64,000 bases of DNA, from contig CAZIUL010000019.1 in assembly GCA_964542475.1 (NCBI GenBank), forward strand, positions 7,621 through 71,620, in the 5' to 3' direction. Positions 38,813 to 49,102 of this stretch are shown piece after piece. Positions within the stretch are counted from its first letter, which is position 1. Each line of letters starts with the position of its first letter. The notes beneath the pieces are model-generated. The model searched no databases. It had not been told where the DNA came from and was given only the letters and a program-made list of their open reading frames with translations. This stretch comes from CAZIUL01 sp964542475 (GTDB lineage: Bacteria; Planctomycetota; B15-G4; CAYZWU01). A program made the position numbers and the translations under genes.

Positions 38813-40641
38813 TCACCTGTGAAGCGAGCGGTAGATCCGATCCGCAAGCACGGCGCCGACCCCGGGCACCATACTTATCTCTTCCCTCGACGCGCCCATG
38901 AGCTCTCTCAGCCCGCCGAAGCGGCTCAGCACGCGCTGTTTCTTCTGCCTGCCGAGCCCGTTGACGCTGTCTAGCGGTGACGAGATCCCTGCTTTTTGCA
39001 TTCGTTTTCGGTGATACGATATTGCAAACCGGTGGGCCTCGTCGCGAACTCTTTGCAGAAGGTGCATGGAAAGAGATCCGGCGGGCACCTTGTCGGTGGC
39101 GCCGACTGACGGCGCTACTATCATGTCATCAGATCCTTCCTTGACGCACACCGCCCTGGCGCGGGTTTCTCCTTTTTGAATGCCGAGAAAGTCCACCCCG
39201 GTCACGTCGAGTTCGTGAGCCGCCTCCAGCGCGCAATTGAGCTGGCCGATCCCCCCGTCCACAAGGATCAGGTCCGGAAGGCCGCCCTCGTCAGCGCCCC
39301 TCTTCAGCCTGCGAAGGACAACCTCCCGTATCATGGCGTAGTCATCCATTCCCTCGACGCTCTTGATCCGGTACTTCCTGTACATGCTGCGCACGGCCCT
39401 GCCCTCTTCGAAGCGCACCACCGCCCCCACCGCTTCAGCTCCGCCCATTGTGGAGATGTCAACCCCTTCTATGGAGGCGGGAACACGCTTCAGCCCGAGC
39501 GAAACCTTCAGCAGCATCTGCGCCTTTTCCGTGTTTTTACGCTCCTTCAGCAGCGTATCGAGAGAGAAGCCCGCGTTTTCACGCGCCATCTCCAGGAGCT
39601 TTGCCGCGTCTCCGCGTTTCGGTACTTTGAGCCTGAAAGCCGCGCCCCTGAGGCTTTTGATGCGTGCCTCAACAGCATCCATCTCAGGCACCTCGATCGG
39701 TACGTACGCCGCCTCCGGTATGTAACGGATGCCGTCGTAGTAACGCAGAAGGAACTGGCTGATGAGCTCTCTGGCGTCGATCGCCAGGTCAAAGGTAAAC
39801 GGCCTCTTTGAGATGAGTTTTCCTTCCCTGAACGAAAGCACGGCCACGGCAGCCAATCGGCCTCGAATGCACGCACCCATGAAATCCGCGTCGTAAAACC
39901 GGATGTTCTCGACACGCTGCGGCCTCGCAATCGACTTGAGAGCGTTTATGCGGTTCCTGGCGCGAGCGGCTTCTTCGAACTCCATTGCAGCGGAAGCGCG
40001 TGCCATTTCCTCTTCGAGTTTGTGTATCAGATCTTCCACGTCGCCCCGCAGAATACCGATAGCTTTTTTCAATAATCCGCTGTATGACTTCTTGCTTATC
40101 TTGCCGACGCACGGGCCGGGACAGCGTCCGATCTGGTGCTTGAGACATGGACGCTGCCTGCTCTTGAACTCGCGTTCCGAACAGTCGCGGAGCGGAACAA
40201 CGCGTCGTATCACCCTTAAGCTGGTGCGGAGCGCGCCTGAAGATGAGTACGGACCGAAATAAACGGCATGGTCCCGCCCGGGCCGCCTTACCGGCACGAT
40301 CGCTGGAAAGGGATGGCTCGTGTCGACCCTGAGGCTCAGGTAGGTCTTGTCATCCTTCAGCCGGATGTTGTACCGGGGCTTCAGCTTCTTGATAAGGTTG
40401 TTTTCCAGGATGAATGCCTCGGTTTCGTTGCGCGTGGCAATGTACGACACATCCTCGACCAGGTCGATCAGGTGACGCTCGGCTAACCGGCTCTCCTGCC
40501 TGCACGACGGCACGAAATAAGAACGCACCCGCTTCTTCAGGCTCAGGGCCTTGCCCACGTAAACGACCAGCCCCTCTCCGTTCTTCATCATGTAGACCCC
40601 GGGCGCTTCCGGGATGTTGTCGAGAAACGGCTTTGCAGAGG

Positions 40642-40645
<4 letters not shown>
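38813..40645 (-). CDS. uvrC: Excinuclease ABC subunit C
   Basis: 610 aa. GIY-YIG nuclease domain at ~10-95 (PGVYMMKNGEGLVVYVGKA), UVR motif near 205-240, RNase-H-like nuclease domain ~375-540 (GVDISTMGGAEAVGAVV, ILVDGGIGQL), and helix-hairpin-helix repeats at the C-terminus (LMGASREEISMVPGVGAVLA). Makes both incisions around a lesion with UvrB. GTG start overlaps the uvrB stop (GTGA), so the two are co-translated. Confidence 0.96.
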
Positions 40646-42642
<1,997 letters not shown>

Positions 42643-42814
42643 GCCCCTTGGGCTTGTTCCCTCAGCTTTCAAGGCGCCGCCTCCATCTCTCCTCTCCCTC
42701 CCCGGCAGATAAACGATATCACCGCAGGAACAGCTTGACACATACAAAATATACATTAAGTTCAAGAAGACAGCCGGATTCAAAATAAACGTCACGATAC
42801 GGGAGTCGCCGAAG

Positions 42815-44005
42815 ATGCCGATGATCGTATGCCCCAGGTGCAAAAAAGAGTACGATGTCCACTTCAACGTTCTCGGGAAAAGGGTCACCTGCAAATCATG
42901 CAAAACACCGTTTGAAGCCAAGGTTCTCAGGGCCCGGACAAGAAAGCCCGAGCAGCGTAATCCCATGAAAATCATACTCGCCTTGACAGGCGCGGGCCTT
43001 CTGATCATTGTTGCGATGATCTTCAGCATCAGCGGTGAAGGAGAACCGGAAAAAAAACCGCCTCCTGTTGAGCAGGACACAAGCAACGAGACCGTGCACA
43101 CTGACGAGTACAAGCCGCTCGAGGTGGTCAGGACCGAAAGGGAGCTGTTCTGCCTCGATTTCCTTCAAGCTGTTTCTGACAACGATGTGGACGCCATTTT
43201 GAAGATGTTCAACTTCGGCGTATATCACAGGCTGCACAAAGCGGGCGGAGAGCCCCGCTGGAACGATTTTGACGAGGTCAGCCAGCTGCTCAAAAAGAAG
43301 GATTACACTCAAGCCATGACAAACGACTCGGCGCAAGGCGGCGGGTTCGTGAGGAGCTCGGAAGTCGTCCATGTAAAGGAGAGCTCCTGGGACAACGAAA
43401 AAGGGCAGGTGGATGTACGGCTGAAGAACACGCACAACGGTCGCCTGCAGGACAGATCGTACCAGATTTCGCGAATTGGGAACGATCTCGTGATCTTCGA
43501 CTATACGGTCGGTCCCGAGTACGGCGGCGACCTGGACAAGCCTGAAGACAAGCCGAAAACCCTAGACGAGAAATACAAACACCGCGTCAATCCGCTTGGG
43601 GAGATCGTTGAACAGGAATACACCCCTGATACGGACAAGGACACCGTCTACAGGCTTGAGATGCTGACAGAAGACCTGCTCGGGGATAGCCGCAACGCAT
43701 CCCGCGAGGCAAGGGAAAGCCTGATCGATCTCGGGAAAAAGTCGATACCAGCGGTTCTCAACAAGATGGTCGGCCTCGACATGAAAAGCGAGGAAGATAT
43801 TGCCGTTGCCAACAAGTGCGTCTCTGTTCTCAGGGTTCTCACCGGCCGCTCATTCAGGTTCCAGCCCGGAATGTTCCTGGACAGCATGCTCGAAAGCCAG
43901 GCAACGGATCTCACAAGATCAATACAGCGCTGGTTCGGATGGTGGGATCGTAACAAGGACACATGGGAAGGCCGAGACATAGAAGAAGAGATGGAAGACT
44001 GGTGA
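42815..44005 (+). CDS. Zinc-ribbon membrane-anchored protein of unknown function
   Basis: 396 aa. An N-terminal CxxC...CxxC zinc ribbon of the MJ0042 kind (residues ~6-35, IVCPRCKKEYDV and VTCKSCKTPF). A TM helix lies at ~52-70 (IILALTGAGLLIIVAMIF), then an extracytoplasmic domain of ~320 residues. The stretch ~95-225 looks like a DUF4878/NTF2-like fold; the tail is helical and Trp-rich (IQRWFGWWDRNKD). GGGAG lies 9 nt before the ATG. The next gene has the same plan, suggesting paralogues or partners. Confidence 0.75.
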   Translation: MPMIVCPRCKKEYDVHFNVLGKRVTCKSCKTPFEAKVLRARTRKPEQRNPMKIILALTGAGLLIIVAMIFSISGEGEPEKKPPPVEQDTSNETVHTDEYKPLEVVRTERELFCLDFLQAVSDNDVDAILKMFNFGVYHRLHKAGGEPRWNDFDEVSQLLKKKDYTQAMTNDSAQGGGFVRSSEVVHVKESSWDNEKGQVDVRLKNTHNGRLQDRSYQISRIGNDLVIFDYTVGPEYGGDLDKPEDKPKTLDEKYKHRVNPLGEIVEQEYTPDTDKDTVYRLEMLTEDLLGDSRNASREARESLIDLGKKSIPAVLNKMVGLDMKSEEDIAVANKCVSVLRVLTGRSFRFQPGMFLDSMLESQATDLTRSIQRWFGWWDRNKDTWEGRDIEEEMEDW

Positions 44006-44157
44006 TATACCGGGCGCCCTGTTTTTGTGTTGAAGGAACAGCCTCGATCAGGCTAAATACAGGACAACAAGTGTGAAGCATTACCGTCTTATGGAGTTAG
44101 TTTTATTTATACCTTGTCAGCCGGCAGGGCAAATTGCAGATATTTGAGGAGTAAATC

Positions 44158-45180
44158 ATGGCTGATAGGATAGCTGTCTGTTCTGAATGCGGAAGCAAGT
44201 ACAAGATTCCGCCGACATTCAAGGGAAGCAAGGCCAAGTGCAAAAAATGCGGAGCTGTTGTTGTTGTTCCAGCAGCGGATGAGGAGGTAATGACTCAGGA
44301 ATCCGTGGCTGCCGGGAAAAAACCGGCAACCGCAAAAAAAGCGGTCAAGCCGGGGGTAAAAGCGGGAGCCGCGGCTGCTCCGCGCCCCAGCCGCCCAGGC
44401 GGAGCAAGGGCTGGAGGATCCAGGCGAAGCAGCAGGAGAAGGGGCGGGGAAGATGACGAGTCGAACAACATGATGTGGGTCTGGATCATCGGAGGCATAT
44501 CAATCGTCGGCATCATCATCGTTTGCTTCTTTGTTTTCGGCGGAGAGGAAGAGCCTGTTGTTAAGGAAACCAAGCCCGAAGTGGTCAAGGTAGAGCCGGA
44601 GCCCGAGCCCGAACCGGAGCCCGAGCCGGAACCCGAACCGGAACCCGAAGTAGCGGCCGAGGTTCCCGAAGAGCCGGAAGAGATCGACCCCGTCATCAAG
44701 TTCGAAATGCTACCGCCTATTATCGGGTGCAGCCAGGAAAGGTTCGACCGTTTGACCGAATGCTTTGTGGACGGGTTCATCAAGGAGGAGCTGCCGCTCT
44801 ACAAGCGCAGGAAGCTGAAGAAGGAGTTCGAGGAGGCGCTCGAACCTGATGCCGGGTACGATATCATTCCTGTTCTGCTGAACGGATTCAACAACCTCGA
44901 CCTCTTGAGCCCTGAAGATGTGGTCATTGCCTTCAGAACCGCGGAGATGTGGAACAAGTTCACCGGCAAGGGGCTCACAGACGTGCCCGTGAAAGGCGAC
45001 ATCTCAGAGGAGCTGATGAACGAAAACCTCAAATGGAACAGGCCGGCCATCAACAGCGTCGTCAACAAGGTCTGGAGATTAAAGATCGACAGCAAGGAAA
45101 AACAGGATGTTTTCTTTGACAGGATCGAAACTGCCAGGCAAAGAGAGATAGATAAGGCTGATGAGGAGGAGGGGTTATAG
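44158..45180 (+). CDS. Zinc-ribbon membrane-anchored protein with Pro-Glu linker
   Basis: 340 aa. The N-terminal zinc ribbon (VCSECGSKYKIP, KCKKCGAVVVV) is followed by a basic Ala/Pro/Arg linker to ~95 and a TM helix at ~103-123 (MWVWIIGGISIVGIIIVCFF). A Pro-Glu repeat region (~145-165, EPEPEPEPE) probably spans periplasmic space, and a ~170-residue helical domain ends the protein. Strong GAGGAG site 7 nt before the ATG. It shares domain order with the preceding gene but no close sequence identity outside the zinc ribbon. Confidence 0.75.
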   Translation: MADRIAVCSECGSKYKIPPTFKGSKAKCKKCGAVVVVPAADEEVMTQESVAAGKKPATAKKAVKPGVKAGAAAAPRPSRPGGARAGGSRRSSRRRGGEDDESNNMMWVWIIGGISIVGIIIVCFFVFGGEEEPVVKETKPEVVKVEPEPEPEPEPEPEPEPEPEVAAEVPEEPEEIDPVIKFEMLPPIIGCSQERFDRLTECFVDGFIKEELPLYKRRKLKKEFEEALEPDAGYDIIPVLLNGFNNLDLLSPEDVVIAFRTAEMWNKFTGKGLTDVPVKGDISEELMNENLKWNRPAINSVVNKVWRLKIDSKEKQDVFFDRIETARQREIDKADEEEGL

Positions 45181-45186
45181 TTCAGG

Positions 45187-45236
45187 GAAGAAATGTCGGA
45201 CATGTCTGGCAAGTCAGACATGTCCGACAAGAGAGT
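45187..45236. repeat. TGTCGGAC-type repeat, full palindromic copy
   Basis: Perfect 15-bp arms TGTCGGACATGTCTG (45194-45208) and its complement (45215-45229) around a 6-nt loop, flanked by GAAGAAA and AGAGAGT. It lies just past the stop of the zinc-ribbon gene. Related copies: 36450-36481 and 63951-64000. Confidence 0.8.
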
Positions 45237-45273
45237 TTGGCAGTTATATCACTGACGCGTATCTGTTGCCGCG

Positions 45274-45510
45274 TCATTCCCCAATCACGGGATCAATCTT
45301 CACCATCCGCTCAATCAGGTACTGGATGGCCTTGTCGATGTGTTTTTCCTCGCCTTCGAGCTCGAGGTACACCATGCCGATATCATCCGATATGGAAGCT
45401 CCCCGAATGTTTGGGATTACATCGAAATCCTTGCCGAGGTTATAAAGAATCGGTTCCCTGATCATCTCCTTTGGAAAGGTACAGTAGTATTTCTTTTTGA
45501 CCGATACCAT
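45274..45510 (-). CDS. Stand-alone NIL-domain protein
   Basis: 78 aa from the ATG at 45510, with GGAGG 10 nt upstream. The sequence is one NIL domain: a beta-alpha-beta-beta-alpha-beta fold with EPILYNLGKDFDVIPNIRGASI, GMVYLELEG and IDKAIQYLIER. NIL domains are found at the ends of methionine ABC transporter ATPases and next to ferredoxins, where they act as small ligand-binding or regulatory units. No partner lies next to it. Confidence 0.8.
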   Translation of the reverse strand: MVSVKKKYYCTFPKEMIREPILYNLGKDFDVIPNIRGASISDDIGMVYLELEGEEKHIDKAIQYLIERMVKIDPVIGE

Positions 45511-45670
45511 CTTGAGTATACCTCCAAAACACGTTCTGTTGATGTTGCACGCTGTGGACAGCACATGTTGGTTATGAACAGGTGCCTGATTACCCGGGTA
45601 CCGCTGCCTGGAGTGTAACCATCTTACGAGTGCAATGTGAAGATACCAGGAAAATCCATGACCATCGCGC

Positions 45671-47371
45671 TCAACGGCTGTTGAAATAAGAATCAGGAAA
45701 GTAAGGGTACCTCTTAAACCAAAGGAGCAGCTCCCTCTCGATCACTTCATAACGGAACAGTTTCTTCTTTTTCAGAGAAAAATCCGTTCCTCCGTCCGAT
45801 GACCCTGATCCGCCATCCTCTTCATCCGGAGTCTCAACACCGCCTGCCGCTTCACCGCCCTCCCCTGTACCACCGCTGCCCAAATCCGTGTTTCCGGAAC
45901 CGGGATCGACTCCGTACCCGCTGCCCCCGCTCTCGCCTGTTCCATAGCTTCCCGGAAAGTCGGAATCTGATGTCATTCTTACTATCTTGTCCAGCTCCAA
46001 CCCTTTGAAGATTTCGGTCATCACAGCGTCTCGAAGGCGAAAATGCCACATTCCCGAGATGCGGGACAACCTCTCCGCATAGAGCTCTTCAAGGATGCGC
46101 GGATCCATCTTGTTGCTCATTACCTTGGCCACCTTTTGTGCAACCCCGGACATAACCTCGTCACCTCGCTGCTTTGCCCAGTGATCAGCAAGCTGCAGGT
46201 ACTGCTTTCCTCCAAGTATCCCCAGCACGAGAAGCAAATCCGACGCAGCCTCGGGATTTTTCTCCTTTTCGAGAGCATCTCCGATCATGGCGCAGGTTGT
46301 ATCATCGTGGACATGCCGGCACGCCAAGGCGGCCGCGGACCTCATCTGCTGATCAGGATCTCTGAGCGCATCATGGACTTCATCCTGAAAAGAGGCGGCA
46401 AAACCTGACCAGGACAAGGCCAGCAGGCAATGAGCCCTGACGTACGATTCCCTCGAACTGTTCAGCACTGTGCTGAAGATCGCGGCAGCTTTTTTCTCAT
46501 CCTGGTAGGTCATTGAATACAGAGCATCAGCAGCGATTCGTGGATCCAAACCAGCCGCGGCCTTTTCGAGAATAGGAACGGATTGTTCCGATCTGAACCT
46601 GCCCAGGCAGACAGCCAGCGCGCCAATCAAGCCCCTGCGATTGAGGCCGTATTTGAGCAGAGCGGGCAGGAGCACGGACTCGCCTGAAAACGCCGCACCA
46701 AGAATTAGAGCCTTTCTGCGGCTTTCATTGGAAGATTTGAGAAGCGCTGGAACAGCCTTGATAACATCATCGCCGCCGGCCATCAGGGCGGACAAAAGGA
46801 AAATTATTGAGAGCTCGTCTTCGCGTTCCGATTTTGCGTATTTGATCATTTTGCCGGCCGAGAGAGAGTCTTTTCTCCTGGCCAGCGCCAGGGCCGCGGC
46901 TTTTCTGACAAAACGGTTCTTTTCGGGACCGAGAAGGGAGCGTAAACGATCGAGCTCGATTGATGCATCGGACTTGCCGAGCCCCAGAGCCGCCATTATC
47001 AGCTCATCCCTGCCGCGTGAAGAGCTTGCCGAGATACTCTCGAGCAGACGGGCAGCCTCTTTGCCTCCTATCTCAGACAAGGCGAGGATCAAACATCGCA
47101 CAAGCATCGGGTTGGTGTTGTGCTCTATCTCGTGAACCATGGCTGGCAGTGCCACTTTGTCCAGACGGATCAAGCGCTCGATTACGCCGAACCTCGTCTG
47201 GTAGTCAGCATCACGAAGCTGCTTGATACTGTCTTCCAGAAACTTCATGCGGCTTGCGGACAGCTTCTTGCCGGAAGTGATCAAAAGATCATCACTCCTG
47301 GAATCCGTGCCTGCGAGCAGAACAAGAGCTGTCAGGATTGAGAGAACGAACAGATGTTTTGAAATACGCAT
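45671..47371 (-). CDS. Exported HEAT-repeat protein
   Basis: 566 aa from ATG 47371 with GAGG 7 nt upstream; the signal peptide is MRISKHLFVLSILTALVLL. Residues ~45-430 are HEAT/PBS-lyase-type helical repeats (LVRCLILALSEIGGKEAARLLE, VRKAAALALARRKD). Near 475-540 lies a Gly/Ser/Asp-rich low-complexity linker, then a short basic helical end (LLLWFKRYPYFPDSYF). Likely a protein-protein scaffold in the periplasm; partner unknown. Confidence 0.75.
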   Translation of the reverse strand: MRISKHLFVLSILTALVLLAGTDSRSDDLLITSGKKLSASRMKFLEDSIKQLRDADYQTRFGVIERLIRLDKVALPAMVHEIEHNTNPMLVRCLILALSEIGGKEAARLLESISASSSRGRDELIMAALGLGKSDASIELDRLRSLLGPEKNRFVRKAAALALARRKDSLSAGKMIKYAKSEREDELSIIFLLSALMAGGDDVIKAVPALLKSSNESRRKALILGAAFSGESVLLPALLKYGLNRRGLIGALAVCLGRFRSEQSVPILEKAAAGLDPRIAADALYSMTYQDEKKAAAIFSTVLNSSRESYVRAHCLLALSWSGFAASFQDEVHDALRDPDQQMRSAAALACRHVHDDTTCAMIGDALEKEKNPEAASDLLLVLGILGGKQYLQLADHWAKQRGDEVMSGVAQKVAKVMSNKMDPRILEELYAERLSRISGMWHFRLRDAVMTEIFKGLELDKIVRMTSDSDFPGSYGTGESGGSGYGVDPGSGNTDLGSGGTGEGGEAAGGVETPDEEDGGSGSSDGGTDFSLKKKKLFRYEVIERELLLWFKRYPYFPDSYFNSR

Positions 47372-47566
47372 CGAGAACCTCGACATGTGACCGGTTCCGT
47401 AAAGGGGAGCCATCGGATCGGCATGCATCATTCTATCACAAAACAGCGGCAGAGGAAAAAGGAAAGTTATCCGGTAACTTCCACTCCTGTTCATCGACAA
47501 ATACATGACGTCGTTTCAACCGTTTGATTGTTTTTTTATTTCATAATGAAAGCAAAGGAGGAACCT

Positions 47567-48790
47567 GTGAAAAAACCGTTATTTGTACTGGCTGTTGTCC
47601 TGCTTTTTGGGTGGAACGCATCCGAGGATATCCTTGCCGGATCCGGTGGTAACCATCCCATCGGCTTTTCTTTAACCGACAACGAGGATCTTTCCGGAAA
47701 AGCGATCGGCAAGGAAGAAATCGTAACGTACGAGGAAGGATCGGGTACACGTCTTCTTTTCAGCAACGAGGGCTTCGCCTTCATGATCGGCGACAACAAC
47801 GGCGATGGAATCGAAGAGATCCCCTCGGACATCGATGCTTTCCATGTTGAGCTCATACCAGGCTCATCTTTGCCGAGCGCCATGTTTTTTTCGACGAAAA
47901 CAAGCTGTATTGGTGTACATGACGGGGACCTGTTCAGGTTCCACGAAACAGGAGGGATCGAACTTTACATGGATGAGCCGTACTTTGTCACGGTCAGCGG
48001 AGCGTCCGACGGCAACGTGGATGTCAACGCCTTCACGCGATCGTCATCGGGCCAGATTTACTTCAGCTTCGCGGACGATGAAAACAGCTCGCTTCTGTCA
48101 GGCAGTCAGCCGGGCATTGTGAAAGACGGATGCATCATATGTATAAACACCCAGGGCACAGCCTCTGTGCTCTACACCGAAGATATGGTTTCCGACATGG
48201 TTTCCAACGCTCTTGGCAAGCAGTACAGCATTATCGATGTACAAGGGCTGAGCTATGATGATGCGAACGAACAGCTCCTGTTCAGTGTGCAGTCGCCGAC
48301 ATCTCACGACGGTTCGGTTTTCAGCGACCAGGGAGGAGGAACGCTGCTTGCGGGATACGATGAGGCTTCATTCGGATTCTCCGGCGAGGTCGAAATCGAC
48401 GCGCTGAGCCTGTTGCCCGTGCTGTTCGACATGCGTTCCATCGAAATCGAGCCAAGGTATCCTAGAAAGACGGACATGATCATCATCACCGTTTCCGGGG
48501 GTGTTTCAGGCGAGCCGTATCATCTGTTCGTCTCAGGAGATATCACGAGCAGTGTGCTGCCCCCGTTTTACGGAGGGTTCGGTTCTTTCCTGCTCGACAT
48601 GAGCCATCCTTACTTCTCCATCGGCCTCAACCTGCTGCCGTACCTGACCGGTGTTTACAACTCCGAAGGAACAGGTGAGTTCATCACAACAATGCCCTCG
48701 GATCCCAGCCTGATCGACTTCCGTATACAGGCTGTCGATCCTGTATCCAGGGTCTTCTCACACCCGTTCACGCTGGAGTTCAACCAGTAA
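47567..48790 (+). CDS. Exported protein of unknown function
   Basis: 407 aa. GTG start at 47567 is chosen because AGGAGG lies 5 nt upstream and it begins a signal peptide (VKKPLFVLAVVLLFGWNASE). The mature part is acidic and beta-rich, with NNGDGIEEIPSDIDAFHVEL (EF-hand-like) near residue 70 and Asp-rich strands after it. It resembles the other secreted protein at 20073 in composition, not in sequence. An intrinsic terminator follows. Confidence 0.75.
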   Translation: MKKPLFVLAVVLLFGWNASEDILAGSGGNHPIGFSLTDNEDLSGKAIGKEEIVTYEEGSGTRLLFSNEGFAFMIGDNNGDGIEEIPSDIDAFHVELIPGSSLPSAMFFSTKTSCIGVHDGDLFRFHETGGIELYMDEPYFVTVSGASDGNVDVNAFTRSSSGQIYFSFADDENSSLLSGSQPGIVKDGCIICINTQGTASVLYTEDMVSDMVSNALGKQYSIIDVQGLSYDDANEQLLFSVQSPTSHDGSVFSDQGGGTLLAGYDEASFGFSGEVEIDALSLLPVLFDMRSIEIEPRYPRKTDMIIITVSGGVSGEPYHLFVSGDITSSVLPPFYGGFGSFLLDMSHPYFSIGLNLLPYLTGVYNSEGTGEFITTMPSDPSLIDFRIQAVDPVSRVFSHPFTLEFNQ

Positions 48791-48833
48791 CGAATTGCTG
48801 GGTTGGGCGGCCGGGGTTGATTACAAAAATCAG

Positions 48834-48868
48834 CACGGCGGAAAGCGAAGCTTTTCCGCCGTGTTTTT
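48834..48868 (+). terminator. Intrinsic terminator
   Basis: CACGGCGGAAA (48834-48844) pairs with TTTCCGCCGTG (48853-48863), followed by five Ts. It ends the exported-protein gene at 48790. Confidence 0.9.
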
Positions 48869-48937
48869 CTAGCCCGCACATTTCATCATCTTCGTCGCGA
48901 GGTGTCGCAGCAGAAGAGGATGAAATGTGCGGACTAG
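48869..48937. repeat. CTAG-bounded palindromic repeat, full copy
   Basis: 69 bp, begins and ends with CTAG. The arms pair over 25 bp with two mismatches: left CTAGCCCGCACATTTCATC..., right ...GATGAAATGTGCGGACTAG. The centre is TCGCGAGGTGTCGC. The right CTAG is also the first four bases of the next element. Confidence 0.9.
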
Positions 48938-49099
48938 GAGCCCGTTGAAAAATCAGATCGGCTGCGGCCGGCCCTTTTGCCCGATCTCTGCGTTGCGAGA
49001 TCCTCAACGAATCCACTGATTCGTCTTCGGTCTCGCGCCTTGACCTCGGACAAAATGACTCGGCCTCGCTTCCGAAGCACTTTTTCAACGGACTCCTAG
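48934..49099. mobile_element. MITE-like 166-bp inverted-repeat element
   Basis: Ends are 19-bp inverted repeats with one mismatch: CTAGGAGCCCGTTGAAAAA (48934-48952) and, at 49081-49099, TTTTTCAACGGACTCCTAG. Inside lie two smaller hairpins, GATCTC/GAGATC (48983-49002) and CGAATC/GATTCG (49008-49023). No open frame for a transposase. It ends 3 bp before the epmA-like stop codon. It could be a miniature element moved in trans, or a structured intergenic repeat. Confidence 0.75.
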
Positions 49100-49102
49100 G
49101 CT

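Noticed and set aside
48934..49099. Insertion sequence with transposase
   Set aside because: Only 166 bp and no reading frame; called MITE-like instead.
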